Assembly: GCA_002084535.1 (NCBI GenBank) | Contig: NBLI01000079.1 | Span: forward strand, 1 to 6,955 | Direction: 5' to 3' | From: Candidatus Zhuqueibacterota bacterium 4572_119 | GTDB lineage: Bacteria > Zhuqueibacterota > Zhuqueibacteria > Thermofontimicrobiales > Thermofontimicrobiaceae | Length of the DNA: 6,955 nt | The notes under the pieces: model-generated | Told to the model about the DNA's origin: nothing | Database searches by the model: none | The model's input: only the letters and a program-made list of their open reading frames with translations | In this document: piece by piece, positions 1 through 6,955 of the stretch | How the letters are laid out: each line of letters starts with the position of its first letter | Position numbering within the stretch: the first letter of the stretch is position 1 | Translations under genes and position numbers: made by a program

Positions 1-44
1 TAATTAAACAGCATAACAGACTAAATATATGTAAGTTACATATC

Positions 45-58
45 GTCCCTAAAGGGAC
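45..58 (+). repeat. REP-like hairpin copy 1
   Basis: GTCCCTAAAGGGAC is a perfect palindromic stem of six pairs with an AA loop, or five pairs with a TAAA loop. It is the left outer unit of the cluster. Confidence 0.7.
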
Positions 59-96
59 TTTGGATTGTTTTTATAATGTGTCGTTATAAACATGTC

Positions 97-110
97 GTCG
101 CTAAAGCGAC
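97..110 (+). repeat. REP-like hairpin copy 2
   Basis: GTCGCTAAAGCGAC differs from copy 1 at two positions (fourth base C to G, eleventh base G to C). These positions pair with each other, so the stem is kept by a compensatory change. The preceding 15 nt (84-98 overlap) are repeated inverted at 184-198. Confidence 0.7.
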
Positions 111-171
111 TGAAACAGACTCAGAATACCTGACTTATTTAAAAATGATAAAAATGTGATCTAAAAATTGA

Positions 172-185
172 GTGCCGGTAGGTAC
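172..185 (-). repeat. Degenerate REP-like hairpin copy 3 (reverse)
   Basis: On the minus strand this reads GTACCTACCGGCAC, which aligns with the other cores but has one A-C mismatch in a five-pair stem. It is followed outward by the perfect 15-nt inner inverted repeat at 184-198, which is what identifies it as a family member. Confidence 0.55.
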
Positions 186-224
186 GACATGTTTATAATA
201 AATGGGTACCCCAACATTTAAAAA

Positions 225-238
225 GTCCCGTCAGGGAC
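225..238 (-). repeat. REP-like hairpin copy 4 (reverse)
   Basis: On the minus strand this reads GTCCCTGACGGGAC, a perfect five-pair stem with a four-base loop (TGAC). With its flanks (222-248) it mirrors copy 1 at 24 of 27 positions, giving the cluster its outer inverted ends. Confidence 0.7.
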
Positions 239-296
239 GACATGTAACAGAGGACGGGCATGACAAAACTTCAATAATTTTCATTTTAGAAAAAGT

Positions 297-316
297 GTCC
301 GGTAAAGAAACCGGAC
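297..316 (+). other. Stem-loop in the leader of the sugar transferase gene
   Basis: GTCCGGT (297-303) and ACCGGAC (310-316) form a perfect seven-pair stem around a six-base loop, AAAGAA. It is followed by TTAATTTATC, a poor U-tract. It could be the weak terminator of a gene left of the window or a structured 5' leader of the gene at 363. It is not part of the REP-like family, because its core and loop differ. Confidence 0.5.
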
Positions 317-362
317 TTAATTTATCAATCCAAAAAAAATATTATTATGAGGGCGGATTTTT

Positions 363-1121
363 ATGACTAAAACAAATGCCATTCCAAAATCAACAAAAGT
401 ATGTAAACGCCTGCTTGACCTTCTTTTTATTGTTCCAACAATGATTATTGTATTACCGGTTTTGATTTTACTTTCCATCGTGTATTTAATTACTTTTATT
501 TTTATTCCCGACGACCGTGGACCAATATTTCACCGTGTTTTTCGTAAAAGCCAGGGAAGGTTGTTCGTGATTTACAAATTTCGTCTTTCAAGATTTGACT
601 GGCTGAAATCTCAAAAATTAGACGATGATACTAAATCGGAAATTGAAAACTTGTTAAATCCGGAAGAAAGGAGTTGGTTTCAAAATAATCCTTTGTATTG
701 GTTTGAAGATGCTGGAAAAGCAAAAACAGTATTTGGCAGTTTTTTAAAAAAATTCTATCTTGATGAGTTGCCTCAAATGTTGAATATTTTAAAAGGCGAT
801 ATGACACTTGTGGGCCCAAGACCTTTTGGAATAACAGATTTTAGAAACCTGCCTAATAAAAATAATAAGATAACTATCGATGGCAAAGAATATGATTATT
901 CATTTAAAGATAAGATGGTAAGCGGTCTGACCGGTTATTATCAACTTAATAAAGATGAACGCGCGCTTGAAAATTATACTCGATTCATAGTTGAAGGTAT
1001 TGAGTTGGATAACAAATATTATAATGAACTTCAAACGAAAAATTGTTTACAAATAATGGCAGCTGATTTGATAATTACATTCAAAACGCTGGCGATTGTG
1101 TTTGACGCCAAAGGAGTATAA
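363..1121 (+). CDS. Sugar transferase (monotopic phosphoglycosyl transferase)
   Basis: Bacterial sugar transferase family (PglC/WcaJ C-terminal type). Known members transfer a phospho-sugar from a UDP-sugar to undecaprenyl phosphate, the first step of exopolysaccharide, O-antigen or glycoprotein glycan assembly at the inner membrane face. Visible motifs: KRLLD at 15-19, then a hydrophobic segment at about 17-48 with a central Pro32 typical of the re-entrant helix; YKFR at 71-74; LDELPQ at 133-138, where Asp134-Glu135 match the catalytic dyad; GDMTLVGPRP at 145-154; and GLTGYYQL at 188-195. It lacks the large N-terminal membrane domain of WcaJ, so it is a minimal form. The stretch between KFR and LDELPQ (about 59 residues) is longer than I recall as usual and is charged. 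GAGGG precedes the ATG by about 9 nt. No other glycan genes are present, so the substrate is unknown. The macrodomain gene follows 26 nt later. Confidence 0.93.
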   Translation: MTKTNAIPKSTKVCKRLLDLLFIVPTMIIVLPVLILLSIVYLITFIFIPDDRGPIFHRVFRKSQGRLFVIYKFRLSRFDWLKSQKLDDDTKSEIENLLNPEERSWFQNNPLYWFEDAGKAKTVFGSFLKKFYLDELPQMLNILKGDMTLVGPRPFGITDFRNLPNKNNKITIDGKEYDYSFKDKMVSGLTGYYQLNKDERALENYTRFIVEGIELDNKYYNELQTKNCLQIMAADLIITFKTLAIVFDAKGV

Positions 1122-1147
1122 CATAAAAATATATCCCGAGAGGTAAA

Positions 1148-1669
1148 ATGATTTACAAATTAAAAAATCGAGAAATTGAACTCGTAAAAGGGGATATTAC
1201 AGAAATGGATTGCGACGCTATTGTGAATGCAGCAAATTCGCAATTGATTCTCGGTGGTGGAGTTGCCGGCGCCATCAGACAAAAGGGAGGACCGAAAATC
1301 CAGGAAGAATGCTACCAAATTGGCGGCACTTTTGTGGGAGGTGCTGTTATAACAACAGGTGGGGATCTGAAAGCAAGACATGTGATACATGCTGTTGGTC
1401 CCAGAATGGGGGAGGGTGATGAAGATAATAAATTAAAAAACGCCACTTTAAACAGCCTCAAAGTTGCAGATGAAAATAAATTAAAATCTATCTGCTTCCC
1501 GGCGATAAGTACGGGAATCTTTGGTTTCCCCTTAAATCGCTGCGCTGAAATTATGATTTCTGAAACAATTAGTTATTTAGAAATGGATACCCGTATCGAA
1601 CGGGTATTATTTTGCCTGTATGATCAGCAGGCTTATGAGACATTTCTGGAAATTTTAAAAGATAAATAA
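1148..1669 (+). CDS. Macrodomain protein, Af1521-like ADP-ribose binder/hydrolase
   Basis: A stand-alone macrodomain spanning the full 173 residues. This family binds ADP-ribose; many members remove ADP-ribose from proteins or nucleic acids or deacetylate O-acetyl-ADP-ribose. Visible motifs: GDIT at 15-18 (adenine-contacting region), NAAN at 27-30, the diphosphate/ribose loop GGGVAGAI at 36-43, HAVGP at 81-85, and the second loop STGIFGFP at 121-128. The order and spacing resemble archaeal Af1521 and similar cytosolic bacterial proteins. There is no signal peptide or partner domain. The start is well set: GAGAGGT ends 3 nt before the ATG. No terminator separates it from the sugar transferase, so the two are probably co-transcribed, although no functional link between them is known to me. 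The exact substrate cannot be read from the sequence. Confidence 0.95.
   Translation: MIYKLKNREIELVKGDITEMDCDAIVNAANSQLILGGGVAGAIRQKGGPKIQEECYQIGGTFVGGAVITTGGDLKARHVIHAVGPRMGEGDEDNKLKNATLNSLKVADENKLKSICFPAISTGIFGFPLNRCAEIMISETISYLEMDTRIERVLFCLYDQQAYETFLEILKDK
1587..1607 (+). other. Perfect 8-bp hairpin inside the macrodomain coding region
   Basis: ATACCCGT (1587-1594) and ACGGGTAT (1600-1607) pair fully around the five-base loop ATCGA. The hairpin lies near the 3' end of the gene, over codons for the DTRIERV segment, and is followed by TATTTTG. It may be chance, an mRNA stability element or a weak internal terminator. Confidence 0.35.
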
Positions 1670-1724
1670 TGTTGAAAGCAGGCAAATTTTATTTTGGCTG
1701 TTTGAATTTATTTTTAAAAAAAAA

Positions 1725-1756
1725 TTTGGAAATTATATTTAAATTACTTATATTTC
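1725..1756 (+). promoter_or_regulatory. Candidate promoter for the foldase lipoprotein gene
   Basis: TTGGAA (1726-1731), a 17-nt spacer and TATATT (1749-1754) fit a sigma-70 promoter with four and five of six consensus bases. The same bases also read TTTG (1725-1728), 20 nt, then TATATTTC (1749-1756), one base off the Bacteroidota pattern TAnnTTTG. Either reading puts the transcription start about 40 nt before the ATG at 1801. The surrounding sequence is very AT-rich, so a chance match is possible. Confidence 0.4.
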
Positions 1757-1800
1757 AAGCTAAAATAATCCAATCGTAAACCTTGATTAAGGAGAGTTAA

Positions 1801-2820
1801 ATGAGGAAAGTTCTTGCTTTGTTTTTTATCGTGACACTTATAATTTCTGGATGTGGAACAAAGGATGGTGGACTAAAACTTGAAAAGGAAACCCCGGAAT
1901 ATGAATTGGCGAAGTCATTAGCTGAAAAAATTGAATATCTGGACCCTGATAAAAATAATATTTTAGTTACTTCAACCCAATTTGATTTAACCGTTGGTGA
2001 TGTGATAACAGATCTTGTCGCTGGCATGGGAAGCCGTGCTGATGGAATTAAAAGTATGACGGCGGACAGATTGAAGCCTTATATGGAAAATATCACAAAA
2101 AGATTTGCTGAACAAAGGATGTTATTGAGAAACGCGGAAGCCGCTAAAATAAAACCAACAACTGCCGAAATAGACAGTATGCTCAATATGCAATTTGAAC
2201 GCGCAGGTGGTGAAAAGCGATTTTTGAGTATGATTGAGCGTTCAGGTTTGACCGTTGATTTTGTCAGAAAGGATCTGGAGAAGAATCTGAAAATTAATCA
2301 ATACCTCGAAAATGCTCTTGAAGAAAAAATGGATATTACCGAAGACGAACTCAAAAAGATTTACGAACAGGACAAAACAGCTACAGTTAGGCATATCTTA
2401 TTTAAAACTCAGGGCAAAACTGCTGATGAAGTAGCAGAGATTCGCTCCAAGGCAGAGAAAGTTTTGGCTGAAGCAAAGAGCGGAAAAGATTTTTCTAAAC
2501 TGGCTAACAAGCACAGCGAAGATCCCGGCTCTAATCAAAAAGGTGGCATTTATGAAGATTTTGCTCGCGGTACCATGGTAAAACCTTTTGATGAAGCATC
2601 TTTCTCATTACCAATCGGGGAAATAAGTGATCTCGTCGAAACCCGTTATGGATATCATATCATTAAGGTTGAAAACCGAAAACATGAGACCCGTCCATTT
2701 GAGGAAGTCCGTCAGGAAATTGAGGATAAATTACAATCTGAACGAAGAAGAGAAATGGTACCGGATTTTATTGAAGAATTGAAAAAAGAAATTGAACTTA
2801 CTATTGTTGAATATGAATAA
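1801..2820 (+). CDS. SurA/PrsA-like parvulin peptidyl-prolyl isomerase lipoprotein
   Basis: A periplasmic foldase expected to catalyse cis-trans isomerisation of prolyl bonds and chaperone exported proteins. Residues 1-18 are a lipoprotein signal peptide: MRK, a hydrophobic core, and lipobox ISGC with Cys18 as the lipidated residue. Residues about 60-190 form a helical SurA/PrsA-type chaperone domain rich in charged residues. Residues about 194-291 are the PpiC parvulin domain, with VRHIL (His198), SEDPGSNQKGG at 239-249, PFDEASFSL at 262-270 and GYHII (His286). A charged helical tail ends the protein. At 339 residues it is near PrsA size and has one parvulin domain rather than SurA's two. 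AAGGAGAG sits 4 nt before the ATG. It has its own candidate promoter and a strong terminator, so it is probably monocistronic. Clients cannot be inferred, though beta-barrel proteins are plausible in a diderm. Confidence 0.93.
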   Translation: MRKVLALFFIVTLIISGCGTKDGGLKLEKETPEYELAKSLAEKIEYLDPDKNNILVTSTQFDLTVGDVITDLVAGMGSRADGIKSMTADRLKPYMENITKRFAEQRMLLRNAEAAKIKPTTAEIDSMLNMQFERAGGEKRFLSMIERSGLTVDFVRKDLEKNLKINQYLENALEEKMDITEDELKKIYEQDKTATVRHILFKTQGKTADEVAEIRSKAEKVLAEAKSGKDFSKLANKHSEDPGSNQKGGIYEDFARGTMVKPFDEASFSLPIGEISDLVETRYGYHIIKVENRKHETRPFEEVRQEIEDKLQSERRREMVPDFIEELKKEIELTIVEYE

Positions 2821-5800
2821 AAGCTAATAAAAGTACTAACAAAAAAAGCCAGATGCTCAAATGTTTCTGGCTTTTTTTTTATAATTTAATTAAGTTTCTC
2901 TATCGTAGAGCAGCCGCCCCGGCTGCAAACAAAAGAGGTGAGGCGTCTCAAAAAAAATAGGCGAACGCCTTAAAAAAAATGCAGGCGAGGCGCCTGCACT
3001 ACAATTGAAGATAATAATTCAGTTTATTATTGTTGTTCCGTCCGGGATAACAGCTCCCCTCGGAACAATTGTTATCCCATTTCTTACATAACAATTTTGC
3101 TCATCTTTATCTGCTGCGCTGGGGTCGGTTCGAATTGTAACAGATTTGCCAATGCGTGCGTTTTTGTCGATAATAGCTCTGCAGATATGACAATTTTCTC
3201 CGATGCCAAGCGGCGGACCATTTTTTTGTTTCATTTCCGAAGGTTTGAGAAAAGTTTCTCCTTCATAAAAATCTGCCCCTAACATGACTACTTTTTCCAA
3301 TTTAGTATTTTTATTAATTATACTTCTCGTCCCGACTATCGAATTAATGACAGTCGCGCCTTTGATATCTGAACCTTCAACAATGATGCTGTCCTGGATT
3401 TCCGAGTTCATTATTCTGCTTGGTGGCAGAGATCTGGTACGGGTGTAAATGGGCCAGTTGGGAGAATATAGTTTGAACTCCGGTTCAGGATCTACTAATG
3501 AAATATTTTCATTAAAATAAGCTTCGATGGTTCCGATATCCCGCCAGTATCCGTTAAAAGGATACGCCATAACTTTGAAATTATTAATCGCGGAAGGAAT
3601 AACATCTTTGCCAAAGTCAGTTTTTGAACGGTCTTTTAGAAGCTCAAAAAGAATTTTTGGCTTAAATACATAAATTCCCATCGAAGCCATATATTTATCT
3701 GACTTAAAAGACAATCCCAGTGAATTGAGAAATTGATGTGAGGCTTTAAATTTATTTATGATTTTTTCGTCTGTTGGTTTTTCAACAAATTCCTGAATTT
3801 CTCCATCTTCATCCGCTTTTAGTAAGCCAAACTCGGAGGCTTCTGATTTCGAGGCTAAACTGACCGATATGGTTATATCAGCGTTAGACTTCTGGTGGAA
3901 TTTAATTAGTTTTTTATAATCCATTCGGTAAAGATGATCTCCTGACAGGATGAGCATGTTTTTATAAGCATAATACGTGGTATGCCGCAAAGTTGCTCTT
4001 ACTGCGTCAGCGGTTCCCTGAAACCAGCCCTCTCGTACAAGTGATTTTTCAGCCGCGATAATATCGATCAAGCCATCTGTGAAAGTGTCGAATTGATAAG
4101 TTTGCATGATATGACGATGCAGACTCGCGGATAGAAATTGTGTGAGTACAAAAATTCTTTTTATCCCGGAATTGATGCAATTGGATATAGGAATGTCGAT
4201 AAGTCTGTATTTTCCCGCGAAACCGACAGCGGGTTTAGCGCGTTCCAGCGTGAGAGGAAACAATCGCTTTCCCTGACCTCCGCCGAGTATTACTGCAGTC
4301 GTGTCTTTCATGTTTTTTCTCCCAAAATCTTGAGTGGTAATCGGATCTGCTCATTTTATTTTAAAAAAGATTGAATGAAATTACATAACTGGTTAAAAAG
4401 TAAAAAGACCAAATTGTGTTTTTGCTTTCATCTTGACAAATTTCGTTTTTTTAATGCCGCAAACAACAGAGGTTCTATTTGAGAGCGAATTCTTGAGTTG
4501 GCGTATCCGATCCAGGTAACTTCTGAAGTCGTGTCTAATTTGCAATTGATCAGGTCGCCGGACTCGTCAGTCATTATTACGCCAGCTTCTCTGGCAATTA
4601 GTTCGGTGCAAATGTCATAGGGGTGGCAGCAAATCCCCGGAAACAAGCCTCGCTTCTTTATTAAATTTTTTAACAACGGACGCAGGTCAGCATTAAACCG
4701 GTCGTGCCCTGTCATGAGTTCATATAACTGACCGCCGGTACAAAGGTATTGATCTTCAAAGCAATGTGCTTTTCCTTTTTGAACCGGTTCCAGCGCGCCT
4801 CGGATAACCTCATCATCAATTTCAGCCAGGACTTCCCGCGCTCCTGGAAAAAAACGGGAAATCATGGCGAAACCGTGTTCAATGGAATCCGCGGTTGATG
4901 GAAATAATTTCAGAGAATGTGTTTCGCCAGTTAAGCGGTTGAATCGTTCTGCTGCTGCTCCTTTTCCTTTTGCTGCCCAAACCACATCCGACAGATATTG
5001 TTTCATTAGCGGGATTTCGGTTTGGATTGCCAGTTCAATATCCTGTAGGCTGGTATTGTCCCCAAGGTTGGGCGCTACTCCTGTTAAAATCCATCCGCTT
5101 CGTTTCTGGTACATTAATCCTCGTGTTCCATCGATGGGATCAACGATGACGCGGTATTTAACATTTTCCATGGGGGTGTTTTCTGGCAATATTATTCCAC
5201 TTTCCGCGATACCTTCAGCAATGAGCAAAATTGGTGTATCGCGGGCGATTTCCTGTTCAAAATAGTCGATCAGCATATCTTCACCAAAACGATCGATGGC
5301 ATAGATTGTATCGCTATTTGATTCATGATCAACTTTTGCCATTTGTTCCGGTGAGCTTGTTTCACATTTGTTGACAATGGTTTCCCGGATTTTATAATGA
5401 ATTTTTTTGATTGCCGGCAAAAGTTCAGAGATAGATTTCAAAGGATTACCCGTTTAATCTATATTTGTGCGTTGTTTATAGAGTCCGCTGGTTGTGGAAT
5501 GATCAATTTTTTACAGAGATTTTATTTCCAATAAAAACAAATCGGCAATGCTTTCGGCAATTTTGTTTAACATCGGTTTGTTTCGATTGGTCAAAATGAT
5601 AATGGTAAATTGATTTTTTGGAAATCGTTGGATGATCGTTGTAAAACCGCATGTCTGCCCGGTATGGTGTACACGATGGAATCCCTTATATTCATCGATC
5701 CGCCAGCCAAAGCCGTAACCGGTAGATGTGCTATCTTCTAAAAGTTGTGGTCTGAAAATTATTTCCATAGCTTTTTTTGATATGAGCTTTTCAGAATAGA

Positions 5801-6955
5801 GCGCCTGATCCCATTTAAATAAATCATTTACATTAGAATAGATTCCTCCGTCTCCCAAAACCGCGCTGGTTACACTTTGGTCTTTGGGAATTAGCTTTCC
5901 ATCTTTTTCAGCATAGCCGAACGCTCTGTTTTGAACTTCTGAAATGCCATTTTCGTAGGCAAGGGTAGTATTCATGTCCAATGGTTGGAAGATATTGTTT
6001 TTTAGAAACCGGGCAAAGCTCACACCGGAGATTTTTTCGACCACCATTGCCAATACAGCATAACCGGAGTTGCTGTATTTATATTCCGTCCCGGGAGGAA
6101 AATAAGTAGAATCCTGTTCCATCATCATTTTTAAAACATCTTTATCCAAAACTTGTCGCGTCGCTGAATCAGGAATGAGCGATTCATAGTCGATTAATCC
6201 AGACGTATGATGAATGATATGATCCAAAGTAATTTTGCTTCCATATTCCGGGAAATCCGGGAAGATGTCTTTGAGTGTTTGCCCGAAAGCTAATTTTCCC
6301 TGTTGTTCCAATAGCATGAGACTCATGGCTGTGAATTGTTTGGTGAAAGAAGCCAGCCGGAAATTTGTTTCAGGAGTAACCTGGATGCCATCCTCAACAA
6401 TTGCCATGCCGTAGCTTTTAATCAAAACCGGAATTGAATTTTTAATGACTATTAAAGACGCGCCAGGGGATTTTGTGGAAGAGTAGGGTTTGAAAAGTTT
6501 GTCAATTTTTTCTTCCAAAGTTAAGGAACAGGAAACAGTAAACAAAAAACTAAAAATCAGTAAGAGTGATACGAGGGGAATGATAAATTTTCTCAACCTG
6601 TCTTCCTTTTATTAAAATGGTTTCCATGCTCACGAATTAATGAAAAGGTAATGGCTAAAAATTAAAAAAAGCGGCAAAACTGATTTTAGGTCCGCTATAG
6701 TTTTCGGTAAACACAACCGGATGAGTAAGTTTGACATAATGATATTTAAATTCAATGGCTAATAATAGCGTCTTGGTGATTTGAAAATCAAACCCGGCGC
6801 CAAAGGTCACTCCCAATCCCACCTCTGAATCCCCTCTAAATTTTAAACTGCCCGGATCATTTGCGCACTCACTACCGAGAAACCAGCCCGCGCCATATAC
6901 CACGTATGGATTTACTAAAACGTCCGATAACAAAGAATATTTTAAGTCAAATAAA

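Larger units (their letters stand above)
35..248. repeat. Nested inverted cluster of four REP-like hairpins
   Basis: Four 14-nt hairpin cores lie at 45-58 and 97-110 (forward) and 172-185 and 225-238 (reverse), giving a + + - - order. The outer units (35-61 and the reverse complement of 222-248) match at 24 of 27 positions. The inner units share a perfect 15-bp inverted repeat, TTATAAACATGTCGT at 84-98 and its complement at 184-198. The common core reads roughly ACATGTCGTCCCTAAAGGGAC. Copy two replaces the C/G stem pair by G/C, keeping pairing; copy three has one A-C mismatch and looks degenerate. The arrangement resembles REP/BIME or MITE-like elements, such as those mobilised by REP-associated tyrosine transposases. 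No transposase lies in the window, so the mobilising enzyme is inference. Confidence 0.75.

Overview
The window is AT-rich bacterial DNA with seven protein-coding genes. Two genes encode lipoproteins and a third encodes the C-terminal part of an outer-membrane beta-barrel ending in Phe, so the host is a diderm (Gram-negative-type) bacterium. The base composition, TTG start codons, a possible Bacteroidota-like promoter and the mix of families fit an uncultured FCB-group lineage (Calditrichota or similar). That placement is inference only; the window has no rRNA or marker gene to settle it.

Layout. Positions 1-362 hold no gene. They contain a nested, inverted set of four related small hairpins (35-248) and then a separate 7-bp stem-loop (297-316) in the leader of the first gene. 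Three genes follow on the + strand: a short membrane sugar-phosphate transferase that initiates glycan assembly on a lipid carrier (363-1121), an Af1521-type macrodomain protein 26 nt downstream (1148-1669), and a lipoprotein SurA/PrsA-like peptidyl-prolyl isomerase with its own candidate promoter and a strong terminator (1801-2880). Positions 2905-3002 hold a second, unrelated family of GC-rich hairpins in the convergent gap. Four genes follow on the - strand, listed here in transcription order: the 3' end of an outer-membrane beta-barrel gene (6655-6955), a lipoprotein serine hydrolase of the beta-lactamase/DD-peptidase fold (5511-6596), an inositol-monophosphatase/FBPase-family phosphatase (4428-5441), and a plant/cyanobacterial-type ADP-glucose pyrophosphorylase (3019-4311).

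How they might work together. GlgC makes ADP-glucose for glycogen. The neighbouring sugar-phosphatase-like enzyme could sit in the same sugar-phosphate economy, but this is not shown. The sugar transferase, foldase lipoprotein, serine hydrolase and beta-barrel are all envelope functions. The gaps between the - strand genes (58, 69 and 116 nt) are loose, so a single operon is possible but unproven.

I see no defence island, CRISPR array, transposase gene or clearly new multi-gene system. The most interesting signals are non-coding: two hairpin-repeat families, each with paired compensatory base changes. In the second family, three successive hairpins each run into a T-tract on the - strand just after glgC, so a repeat cluster appears to double as a tandem terminator. 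Among the genes, the points worth checking are an Arg where plant/cyanobacterial GlgC has an activator-binding Lys, an unusual Cys-rich active-site segment in the phosphatase, and two adjacent genes that must start at TTG.
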